Source: DASSUW01 sp963730535
GTDB taxonomy: Bacteria; Actinomycetota; Thermoleophilia; Solirubrobacterales; Solirubrobacteraceae
DNA: 64,000 bases
NCBI GenBank assembly: GCA_963730535.1
Contig: CAVSRU010000011.1
Span: forward strand, 248,001 to 312,000
Direction of reading: 5' to 3'
This document shows positions 23,448 to 31,007 of this stretch, piece after piece (position 1 is the stretch's first letter; every line of letters starts with the position of its first letter). The notes under the pieces were generated by a model, which made no database searches, was not told where the DNA came from, and worked only from the letters and a program-made list of their open reading frames with translations. The position numbers and the translations under genes are program-made.

Positions 23448-25058
23448 TTATTCGTTGACGTAGGTGCCCGGCGCCGGTGCGACGACGGCATGCCGCCGGT
23501 TGCCCAGCCGCTTCGGTGCGCGCTTGAGCTCGCCCGAGCGCTCGCCGAGCCACGCCGCCCAGTCCGTCCACCACGTGCCGGCCCGCTCGCTCGCGCCCTC
23601 CAGCCAGTCCTCCGCGGCCGGCGGGTTGACGCCGTCGTCGGCCACGCGGTAGCGCGCCTTGGGGTTGCCGGGCGGGTTGACGAGCGCGGCCACGTGGCCG
23701 CTGCGGGAGAGCACGAAGCGGGTGTCCCCGCCCAGCAGCTGCGTGGTCGCGTAGCAGTTCTCCCACGGCGTGATGTGGTCGGAGATGCCGGCGACGACGT
23801 ACGCGTCGGTCTTCACCGCGCCGAGGTCGATCGGCGTGCCGAGCAGCTCGATCACGTCCTGCTCGGCGAGCCCATTGGAGACCGCAAGGTTGGCCAGATC
23901 CCGGAGCAATCCGGCGGCCATCCGCGTCGTGTGGGCGTTCCAGAACAGGATGTCGAACGCCGGCGGCGTGCGGCCGAGGAGGTAGTTGTTCTGGACGTAG
24001 TTCCAGATCAGGTCGTTCGGCCGCAGCCACGCGAAGAACGACTGCAGCGCCTCGCCGTCGAGGTAGCCGCGGCCGTCGACGGCCTTGACGGCGAGCTTGG
24101 CGACCTCGGGGCCCATGAACGCGCTCGCGGTGCCTGCGCGGTCCGAGTCGATGACGGTGACGCCGAGCATGATCGAGCCGAGCCGGTCCTGCTCGCCCAG
24201 CACGGCCATGCGCGCCGCCAGCGCGCTGACCAGCGCCCCGCCCGAGCAGTTGCCGGCCAGGTGGAAGCGCTCGGAGCCGGTGATCGCGGTGATCGCCTCG
24301 ACGGCCTCGAGCACGCCGCCCGCGTAGGTATCGAGCGTCCAGTCGCTGTGCTCCTTGGTCGGGTTGCGCCAGGAGAGCGCGAACACCTGCTGGCCCGCGC
24401 GCACGAGCGACTCGACGAGGCTGCGCTCGGGCGCGAGGTCGACGAGGTAGTACTTGTTGACCATCGGCGGCACGAAGAGGACGGGCTCGGCGCGCACCAT
24501 GTCGGTCTGCGGGGCGTACTGGATGAGCTCGAACAGCTCCGTCCGCAGGACGACCGAGCCGGGCGTGGCGGCCACGTCGACCCCGACCTCGAACGCGTCC
24601 GAGTCGACGCTGGCGGGGAGCCGCGGCGCCGACGTCATGTCGCTCGCGAAGTTGCGCGCGCCGCGCACGAGGTTTGCACCGCGCTCCTCCACGGTGGCGC
24701 GCAGCGCGACCGGGTTGGTGAGCAGGTAGTTGCTGGGGGCCGCGGCGTCGTGCAGGTTCTCGAGCGCGAAACGCACGCGGCGCTCGTCCTGGATGTCGAG
24801 CTTCGCGTCCTGCAGCAGGCCGTCGAGCGTGCGCCCGGCGGCCAGGTAGCCCTGGACGAGCCGGGAGAAGACCGGGTTGCCGGTCCAGGCGGGGTCGGCG
24901 AAGCGGCGGTCGCCGCGCGCGGCGCCCTCGCCGCTGCCGGCCGCGGCGCGGGCCAACCCGCCTGCGAGGCCGGCGGCCCGGCGGGCGACGCGGTCGGGCC
25001 GGCGGGCGAGGCCCGCGGCGAAGGAGACGCCGGCGCGGCCGGGGATGAAGCGGTCCAT
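23448..25058 (-). CDS. phaC: Class II-like polyhydroxyalkanoate synthase
   Basis: A 536-residue PHA synthase. The N-terminal domain block RFADPAWTGNPVFSRLVQGY (52-71) and the alpha/beta hydrolase core are intact. The lipase-like box is GNCSGG with catalytic Cys271; Asp427 lies in SDHITPW and His455 in SGHVAALVNPPGNPKARY. These blocks resemble class II (Pseudomonas-type) synthases more than class I or III. The enzyme polymerises (R)-hydroxyacyl-CoA into storage polyester. By recollection of Pseudomonas numbering, the second residue after the catalytic His, Gln481 there, is Ala here; that site is known to tune substrate acceptance. It is the last gene of an operon with a D-2-hydroxyacid dehydrogenase, an acyl-CoA ligase and an amino-acid dehydrogenase. 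Confidence 0.92.
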   Translation of the reverse strand: MDRFIPGRAGVSFAAGLARRPDRVARRAAGLAGGLARAAAGSGEGAARGDRRFADPAWTGNPVFSRLVQGYLAAGRTLDGLLQDAKLDIQDERRVRFALENLHDAAAPSNYLLTNPVALRATVEERGANLVRGARNFASDMTSAPRLPASVDSDAFEVGVDVAATPGSVVLRTELFELIQYAPQTDMVRAEPVLFVPPMVNKYYLVDLAPERSLVESLVRAGQQVFALSWRNPTKEHSDWTLDTYAGGVLEAVEAITAITGSERFHLAGNCSGGALVSALAARMAVLGEQDRLGSIMLGVTVIDSDRAGTASAFMGPEVAKLAVKAVDGRGYLDGEALQSFFAWLRPNDLIWNYVQNNYLLGRTPPAFDILFWNAHTTRMAAGLLRDLANLAVSNGLAEQDVIELLGTPIDLGAVKTDAYVVAGISDHITPWENCYATTQLLGGDTRFVLSRSGHVAALVNPPGNPKARYRVADDGVNPPAAEDWLEGASERAGTWWTDWAAWLGERSGELKRAPKRLGNRRHAVVAPAPGTYVNE

Positions 25059-25065
25059 CAGGCCG

Positions 25066-26010
25066 TCACCGCCTCGCGCGCGCGATAAGCCGCAGCGCGG
25101 CCTCGGCGGTGAAGCACCGCAGGTCCTCGAGCGCGACGTCGGACACCCAGGCCACGTGCGGCGTGAGGATCAGGTTCGGGGCGCCGAGCAGCGGGCTGGC
25201 GAGCGGCAGCGGCTCGACCTCCGTGACGTCGAGCGCGGCGCCGGCCAGGTGGCCGGAACGCAGCGCGGCGGCCAGCGCGTCCTCGTCCACGAGCCCGCCG
25301 CGTCCGATGTTGATCAGCAGCGCGCCGTCCTTCATCCGCGAGACGTCGATCATGTGCCGCGTCTCCGGGGTGAGCGGGACGTGCAGCGAGACGCAGTCGG
25401 CGCGGCGCAGCAGAGCGTCGAGCCCGACGAGCTCCACGCCGGCGGCCGTCGCGACCTCGGCGCTCGCGTACGGGTCATGCGCCACGACCTCGAGGCCGAA
25501 CGCCTGGGCCTTGCGCGCCACGTGGCGCCCGATGCGGCCGAAGCCGACGAGCCCGAGCGTCGCGTGCGAGAGCCGCGAGACCGACTCGGGGGCCGGCACA
25601 CCGGCACCGCCGAGCCGCACCGCGCGGTCGAACGCGAACAGCTTGCGCGAGAGCGCGAGCAGCAGCGCGATCGCGTGGTTGGAGATCTCCTCGTGCCCGT
25701 ACTCCGGCACGTTGCCGACCCCGATGCCGAGCTCCTCGGCGGCCGGGACGTCGACGTTGTCGAGCCCGACGCCGTAGCGCACGACCGCGCGGCAGCCGTT
25801 CAGGCGCTCGAGGTGGTCGCGGTCGAGCGGGATGATCGGGCCGGCGAGGATCGCGACGGCCTCGCGCTCGATCGCGAGGTCGAAGCCCTCCTCGACGGTG
25901 AGCCCGAGAGCCTGGGTGTCGATCACCTCGTAGCCGAGCGGCTCGAGGACGCGACGTTCCACCGTGCGGTCCCCGTGGACGCCGTGGTCGATGACAGCGA
26001 TGGTGCTCAT
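25066..26010 (-). CDS. D-2-hydroxyacid dehydrogenase (NAD-dependent)
   Basis: A 314-residue D-isomer specific 2-hydroxyacid dehydrogenase. GLVGFGRIGRHVARKAQAFG binds NAD, CVSLHVPLTPETRHMI and LLINIGRGGLVDEDAL follow, and TPHVAW holds the catalytic His; Arg in VRYGVGLDNVD and Glu in EVEPLPLASPLL complete the triad. The family interconverts 2-keto acids and (R)-2-hydroxy acids. Its best-known member is SerA, but there is no ACT regulatory domain and the context does not suggest serine synthesis. GGGAG six bases ahead of ATG 26010 decides the start over a GTG at 26028. It lies 7 bp upstream of phaC. Confidence 0.88.
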   Translation of the reverse strand: MSTIAVIDHGVHGDRTVERRVLEPLGYEVIDTQALGLTVEEGFDLAIEREAVAILAGPIIPLDRDHLERLNGCRAVVRYGVGLDNVDVPAAEELGIGVGNVPEYGHEEISNHAIALLLALSRKLFAFDRAVRLGGAGVPAPESVSRLSHATLGLVGFGRIGRHVARKAQAFGLEVVAHDPYASAEVATAAGVELVGLDALLRRADCVSLHVPLTPETRHMIDVSRMKDGALLINIGRGGLVDEDALAAALRSGHLAGAALDVTEVEPLPLASPLLGAPNLILTPHVAWVSDVALEDLRCFTAEAALRLIARARR

Positions 26011-26024
26011 GGTCAGCTCTCCCT

Positions 26025-27578
26025 TCACGCGGCGAGGCCGGCGTGGATCGTGCGCAGCTCGCGCTTGAGGATCTTGCCGCTGGGGTTCTTGGGCAGCCCG
26101 TCGGCGACGACGACGTAGCGGGGGGTCTTGAAGCCGGCAAGGCGCTCGCGGCAGAAGCTGGTGATCGCCTCCGGCGCCACGGCCGCCCCGGCGCGCGGGA
26201 CGACGACCGCGGCGACCGCCTCGATCCAGCGCGGGTGCGGGATCCCGAAGACGGCGGCCTCGGCCACGGCCGGGTGGGCGTGGATGACCTCCTCGACCTC
26301 ACGCGAGGCGACGTTCTCGCCGCCCGACTTGATCATGTCCTTCATGCGGTCGACGACGTACAGGTAGCCCTCGTCGTCGAGGTAGCCGAGGTCGCCGGTG
26401 TGCAGCCAGCCGCCGCGGAACGTCTCGGCGGTCTTGGCCGCGTCGTTCCAGTAGCCGACCATCGCCTGCGGGGAACGGTGGACGATCTCCCCTACCTCGC
26501 CGGCCGCGACGGGCCGCCCGTCGAGGTCGACGATCGCCGTCTCGACGCTGAGCGCGGGTCGCCCGGCCGAGCCCGCCTTGCGGACCTGGTCCTCGGGACG
26601 CAGCACGGTCGCGACCGGGGACATCTCGGTCTGCCCGTAGAAGTTGAACAGCCGCACGCCGGGGAGTCGCTCGCCGAGCTCGGCGAGGACCTCGACGGGC
26701 ATGATCGAGGCGCCGTAGTAGCCCTTGCGCAGCGACGACAGGTCCCGGCGGTCGAAGTCCGGGTGGTTCATGAGGGCGATCCACACGGTCGGCGGGCAGA
26801 AGAGCTTCGTCGCCCGCTCGGCCTCGACGGCGGCCAGCATGGCGGCCGGGTCGGCCTTCGGCAGCAGCACGTTGACCGCGCCGAGGTGGATGCTGGGCGT
26901 GAAGAAGCAGTGCAGCTGCGCGGAGTGGAAGAGCGGCAGCGCGTGCACCTCGACGTCGTCGGGCGTCATCTCGCCGTCGACGAAGCAGCTCACGTGCTGG
27001 GCGATCAGCGAGCGGCTGGTGAGCATCGTGCCCTTGGGGCGCGACTCGGTGCCGCTCGTGTAGAGCAGCTCGACCGTGTCGTCGTCGGCGAGCTCGACGG
27101 TCGGCTCGACGGCGTCGGGATGCGTCGTCCACCCCGAGACCGGCTCCCACCCGGCCCGCTCGCCGCCGATGACGCCGCGGATCGCGATCGCGGTGCCGGC
27201 GGCGTCGATGCCCGCCTCGGCGAGCTCGGTCAGCACGTCCTCGGCCACCATCGCGGTCGCGCCGGAGTGCTCGAGGATGTAGGCGACCTCGCCGGCGCTC
27301 AGCATGTAGTTGACCGGCACGCAGATCACGCCCAGACGTGCGCACGCGAAGTAGGTGACGACGAAGCCGTACGAGTTGTGGCCGAGCAGCGCGAGCCGGT
27401 CGCCCTTGGCCAGGCCGCGCTCGGCGAGCGCGTTGGCGGCGCGGTTGACGGCGTCGTCGAGCTCCCGGTACGTCCGGCGCAGGTCGCCGTCCACGATCGC
27501 GGTGCGGTCGGGATGGCGGGCGGCGGAGCGGCGCAGCAGGTCACCGAGCGTCTGGCGGCGGGCGATGTGGGTGTGCAT
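26025..27578 (-). CDS. AMP-forming acyl-CoA ligase
   Basis: A 517-residue member of the ANL superfamily. The P-loop-like YTSGTESRPKGTMLT (about 171-185), NFYGQTEMSPV, GWLHTGDLGYLDDEGYLYVV and the C-terminal catalytic Lys in NPSGKILKRE (about 502-511) are intact. It activates a carboxylic acid as acyl-AMP and transfers it to CoA. The chain length is not readable. Position between an amino-acid dehydrogenase and a hydroxyacid dehydrogenase/PHA synthase suggests a 2-hydroxy acid or branched acid as substrate. It starts 13 bp after the dehydrogenase upstream. Confidence 0.9.
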   Translation of the reverse strand: MHTHIARRQTLGDLLRRSAARHPDRTAIVDGDLRRTYRELDDAVNRAANALAERGLAKGDRLALLGHNSYGFVVTYFACARLGVICVPVNYMLSAGEVAYILEHSGATAMVAEDVLTELAEAGIDAAGTAIAIRGVIGGERAGWEPVSGWTTHPDAVEPTVELADDDTVELLYTSGTESRPKGTMLTSRSLIAQHVSCFVDGEMTPDDVEVHALPLFHSAQLHCFFTPSIHLGAVNVLLPKADPAAMLAAVEAERATKLFCPPTVWIALMNHPDFDRRDLSSLRKGYYGASIMPVEVLAELGERLPGVRLFNFYGQTEMSPVATVLRPEDQVRKAGSAGRPALSVETAIVDLDGRPVAAGEVGEIVHRSPQAMVGYWNDAAKTAETFRGGWLHTGDLGYLDDEGYLYVVDRMKDMIKSGGENVASREVEEVIHAHPAVAEAAVFGIPHPRWIEAVAAVVVPRAGAAVAPEAITSFCRERLAGFKTPRYVVVADGLPKNPSGKILKRELRTIHAGLAA

Positions 27579-27591
27579 GGGTTCTCTCTCC

Positions 27592-28644
27592 TCAGGCGAC
27601 GGTGACGGGGGCGTCGAGCCGGCGCTCGGCGAGCGCGTGGGCGGCGGCGAGCGGCGTGATGCCGAGGCCGGCCGCCTCGGTCAGGATCCGGCGCATCAGC
27701 GCCTCGATGTCGGCGATGCGCTCGCGCGCGCCCTTGCCGTCGGCGCCCTCGAGCTCGGCGGCGACCCGCATCAGGCCCCCGGCGTTGGTCACGAAGTCGG
27801 GCGCGTAGTCGATGCCGCGGCGCGCGAGGTCCTCGGCCAGCGCGTCGTGGGCGAGCTGGTTGTTGGCGGCCCCACACACGATGCCGGCCTCGAGCTGCGG
27901 GACGGTCGTCTCGTCGAGCACGCCCCCGAGCGCGCACGGGGCGAGCACGTCGACGCGCGACCGCAGCGCCTCCTCCGGGCTCATCCAGCTCGCGCCGTCG
28001 AGCTCGTCGGCCAGCGCGCGCTTGCTCTCGTCGACGTCGGAGACGATCACGTGCGCGCCCTCCGCGGCCAGCATGCGGGCGAGCGCCTCGCCGACGTGCC
28101 CCACACCCACGACGGCGACGCGGCGGTCCGCGAGGCCCGCGGTCCCGAACCGGTGCTCGACGCAGGCGCGCATGGCGGCGAGCACGCCGAGCGCGGTGAA
28201 CGGGCTGGGGTCGCCGAGGCCCCCCAGGTCCTCGGGCAGGCCCACCAGGTGCTCGGTCCGCGTGGCGATGAGGCGCATGTCGGCCGGGCTCGTCCCGACG
28301 TCCTCGGCCGTGATGTAGCGCCCGCCCAGCGACTCGACGGCGTCCCCGAAGTCCAGCAGCATCGCCTGGCGCGTCTCGGTCGTCAGCGGCGTGCCCGGCT
28401 CGACGCACACGACGCCCTTGCCGCCACCCAGGTCCACGCCGGCCACGGCGGCCTTCAGCGTCATTCCCTCGGCCAGGCGAAGCGCGTCCGCCACCGCCTC
28501 TCCGGGATGCGGGTAGGTGGTCAGCCGGCAGCCGCCGAGTGCCGGCCCCAGCGAGGTCGAGTGGACGGCGATGATCGTGTAGGCGCCGCTGCGCGCGCCA
28601 CGGCGCACCAGCAGCAGCTCGTGGTCAAGGAGGTCGCTAAGCAT
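27592..28644 (-). CDS. Leucine/valine/phenylalanine dehydrogenase
   Basis: A 350-residue Glu/Leu/Phe/Val dehydrogenase. ALGGCRLTTYPHPGEAVADAL and GMTLKAAVAGVDLGGGKGV (with the catalytic Lys of the K-A-A/GGGKG block), TAEDVGTSP, and the NAD site VAVVGVGHVGEALARML are visible. It deaminates a branched or aromatic L-amino acid to the 2-keto acid using NAD. The frame is open to 28737, but MLSDLLDHELL at 28644 matches family N-termini and lies at the normal distance from a palindromic operator. It is the first gene of the PHA operon. Confidence 0.9.
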   Translation of the reverse strand: MLSDLLDHELLLVRRGARSGAYTIIAVHSTSLGPALGGCRLTTYPHPGEAVADALRLAEGMTLKAAVAGVDLGGGKGVVCVEPGTPLTTETRQAMLLDFGDAVESLGGRYITAEDVGTSPADMRLIATRTEHLVGLPEDLGGLGDPSPFTALGVLAAMRACVEHRFGTAGLADRRVAVVGVGHVGEALARMLAAEGAHVIVSDVDESKRALADELDGASWMSPEEALRSRVDVLAPCALGGVLDETTVPQLEAGIVCGAANNQLAHDALAEDLARRGIDYAPDFVTNAGGLMRVAAELEGADGKGARERIADIEALMRRILTEAAGLGITPLAAAHALAERRLDAPVTVA

Positions 28645-28729
28645 TGATCCAGCATGGGCGCGCAGACGCTCGCGTTGCTTCCGACATCTGTCGGAAATGC
28701 GGCAGGTTCGACGCGGCACCGGCGACGTC
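28645..28729 (-). promoter_or_regulatory. Promoter region of the amino-acid dehydrogenase/PHA operon with operator
   Basis: A perfect palindrome, TTCCGACA-TC-TGTCGGAA, occupies 28679-28696, 34 bases before the ATG at 28644. It is the only strong symmetry in the gap between the gene and the 215-bp repeat element. It is a likely operator; the PucR-type regulator encoded at 28953-30122 is the nearest candidate to bind it. Confidence 0.6.
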
Positions 28730-28944
28730 AACGTCAACGGCGCTGGGTAGGGAGAGCGGGCAAGCCGGGGTTAGGTGTATTCCGGCGTCGCCCGGATCGC
28801 CCGAGTACACCTTTATGCTCCAGACGCGCACTTAGGTGTATCTCGATGAACGCCGCCGCACCGAGATACACCAAATCCCGCCTTCAAGCCGACCGGGCGG
28901 CCGGCCCCCTCACCTCCCTACCCAGCGCAGTTGCCGTTGACGTT
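28730..28944. repeat. Inverted-terminal repeat element, copy 1
   Basis: Left end AACGTCAACGG...GCTGGGTAGGGAG, right end the reverse complement CTCCCTACCCAGC...CCGTTGACGTT. The right end carries CCCCCT before it as in copy 3. Inside are two tandem long hairpins. Their stems here are built on AGGTGTA/TACACCT and GGTGTATCTCG/CGAGATACACC, quite different from the stems of copies 2 and 3. The right end is nine bases from the stop codon of the PucR gene. No ORF, no target-site duplication seen. Confidence 0.8.
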
Positions 28945-28952
28945 GCCCGGAA

Positions 28953-30122
28953 CTACCGCCGAAGCCGCGCGAGATAGAGCCCGAGGTGCAGGGCGAGGCG
29001 GTCCTCGCCGACCTTGAGGCGCGCGCCGGTGATCTCCTCGATCCGCTGGAGCCGGTAGTAGAGCGTCGCCCGGTGGAGGTTGAGCGCCTCGGCGGTGGCC
29101 TTGACGTCGCCGGCGCGGTCGAGGTAGGCCTCGAGCGTCTCGACGAGCTGCTCGTGGGCGCCGTCGCGCAGGAGCTCGACCACGCCCGGGTGCAGTGCCT
29201 CGTCGTCGAGATCGTCCGGGAAGCGCGCGAGGGTCCGGTAGACGCCGAGCTCGTCCCACGCCGCGACGCGCCCGAAGCTCGCAACCCGCTTCGCGACGGC
29301 GACCGCGTCGCGCGCCTGGCGGTAGGAGCGCGGCGCGGCGGCCAGCGGCTGCGCGCTGCCGATCCCCACGCGCGTGACGACCTCCGCCCCTTCCTTGCCC
29401 GCGAGCTCGAGCAGGCGCTCGGCGAGCTCGCGTGGCGACGTCGCGTCATCGAGCACGACCACGAAGGCACCGTGATCCCCGCGGCGCAGCTCGACCCCGC
29501 CGCGCGGCGGGACCTGCCGCCGCAGGCGATCGAGCGCCGCACCGACCGCGATCTCGGAGCGCGCCGGCTCCTCGTCGGCACGGATGACCAGCACCGCCAC
29601 GCGTCCAGGGTCGAGGAATCCCTCGTCCGCGAGCGCCCGCGCGGCCTCGTCCGCGTCCTCGTCGCCCAGCAGGTGGGTGAGGAGCCAGCGCTCCCGCTCG
29701 CGCTCGAGCTCGCGCAGGCGCCGCTCGCGGTAGAGGACCTGCGCGGCCTCGGCGGCCGCGGCCTCGGCCTGGGCGAGCGGCCCGCCGTCGAGCGTCCCGT
29801 CCGCGTCGACGATGAACATGAAGCCGAGCAGCACCCCGCGCGTGCGCAGCGGGATGCAGACGCGCGCCTCGGCCCCGATGTCGGGGTTCGCGGGGAGCCG
29901 CACAGGCCCCTCCGCGTCCTCGATCCCGAACGAGAACGCCCACCGCAGCGCCTCCTCGGGGATGCGCCGCGTGAGGATCGAGCGCATCCGGGCCGCGTCG
30001 GGCGGCTCCTCGTGCGGGCTGTGCACGAGCCAGCGGATCTGCCGGTCGTCGACCGCGACATCACGCCCGATGTCCGCGGCCAGCGAGTCGACGATCACCT
30101 GCAGCGGCGCATGCGTGCTCAC
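28953..30122 (-). CDS. PucR/CdaR-type transcriptional regulator
   Basis: A 389-residue regulator. The middle part (about 50-130, IPLRTRGVLLGFMFIVDADG) resembles a GAF sensor fold, and the C-terminus is the PucR-type HTH (DVKATAEALNLHRATLYYRLQRIEEITG, about 337-364). PucR-family proteins usually activate catabolic operons in response to a metabolite. It is divergent from the DDAH gene, with 50 bp between the starts, and ends just before repeat copy 1 and the PHA operon promoter. Confidence 0.85.
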   Translation of the reverse strand: MSTHAPLQVIVDSLAADIGRDVAVDDRQIRWLVHSPHEEPPDAARMRSILTRRIPEEALRWAFSFGIEDAEGPVRLPANPDIGAEARVCIPLRTRGVLLGFMFIVDADGTLDGGPLAQAEAAAAEAAQVLYRERRLRELERERERWLLTHLLGDEDADEAARALADEGFLDPGRVAVLVIRADEEPARSEIAVGAALDRLRRQVPPRGGVELRRGDHGAFVVVLDDATSPRELAERLLELAGKEGAEVVTRVGIGSAQPLAAAPRSYRQARDAVAVAKRVASFGRVAAWDELGVYRTLARFPDDLDDEALHPGVVELLRDGAHEQLVETLEAYLDRAGDVKATAEALNLHRATLYYRLQRIEEITGARLKVGEDRLALHLGLYLARLRR

Positions 30123-30172
30123 GCCCGCACATCATGCCCGACCGGCGCCGGGCTCAGATAGCGTCCGCTCGG

Positions 30173-30946
30173 ATGCCCGACCGGACCGCGCTCGTGCGAC
30201 GCCCCAGCTCACGGATGGGCGACGGCCTCGTCACCCACATCGAGCGCACGCCGGTCGACCCCCAGCGCGCCGCGGAGCAGCACGCCGGCTACGTCGCGGC
30301 GCTGGCCGGCGCCGGCTGGGCGGTCCGGGAGGTCGAGCCGGCCGACGAGCTGCCCGACTCGGCCTTCGTGGAGGACACGGTCGTCGTCCTCGACGACCTG
30401 GCGGTGCTCGCGCGGCCGGGAGCGCCGGAGCGACTCGCCGAGGTGGCGGGCACCGAGGCGGCGCTCGACGGGCTCGGGCTCGAGGTCGCCCGCATCGAGG
30501 CGCCAGGCACGCTCGACGGCGGCGACGTCCTCCAGGTGGGCCGCACCGTGTACGTCGGGCGCGGCGGCCGCACGAACGCCGAGGGGATCCGACAGCTGCG
30601 CCGCCACGCGGCCACGCGCGGGCGCACCGTGGTCGCCGTGCCGCTGTACCGGGTGCTGCACCTCAAGTCCGCGGTGACCGCGCTGCCCGACGGCACGCTG
30701 GTCGCCGCCGACCCGAACCTGTGCGACACCACGCCGCTGCCGACGCTCCGCCCGGTCCCCGAGGAGGGCGGCTCGCATGTCGTGCCGCTCGGCGGCGGCG
30801 CCGTGCTGATGGCGGCCTCCGCGCCGCGCACGGCGGAGATGCTCGAGGACCTGGGCTTCGACGTGGTCGCCGTCGACATCGGCGAGTTCGAGAAGATGGA
30901 GGGGTGCGTGACCTGCCTGTCGGTGCTCGTCCCGAATCCGGGATGA
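30173..30946 (+). CDS. Dimethylarginine dimethylaminohydrolase-like
   Basis: A 257-residue guanidino-group modifying enzyme of the pentein fold. Conserved catalytic blocks are visible: TLDGGDVLQVG (113-123), the catalytic His in LHLKSAV (His163), and the nucleophile Cys248 in CVTCLSV. DDAH hydrolyses N-methylarginines to citrulline and methylamines; some relatives act on arginine. An ATG 13 codons upstream (30134) is in frame but the 30173 start fits homologues (MPDRTALVRRPS). It precedes the amine oxidase gene in the same direction by 61 bp and feeds naturally into amine metabolism. Confidence 0.85.
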   Translation: MPDRTALVRRPSSRMGDGLVTHIERTPVDPQRAAEQHAGYVAALAGAGWAVREVEPADELPDSAFVEDTVVVLDDLAVLARPGAPERLAEVAGTEAALDGLGLEVARIEAPGTLDGGDVLQVGRTVYVGRGGRTNAEGIRQLRRHAATRGRTVVAVPLYRVLHLKSAVTALPDGTLVAADPNLCDTTPLPTLRPVPEEGGSHVVPLGGGAVLMAASAPRTAEMLEDLGFDVVAVDIGEFEKMEGCVTCLSVLVPNPG

Positions 30947-31007
30947 TCGGCGCCGGTTTGGACATCGCACGATTGAGGCGCGGTCCCCGATCGCGGAGCA
31001 TCGCGCC

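Noticed and set aside
30134..30172. Earlier ATG for the DDAH gene
   Set aside because: The additional 13 residues (DRRRAQIASARM) do not fit the family N-terminus and lie in the promoter gap to PucR.
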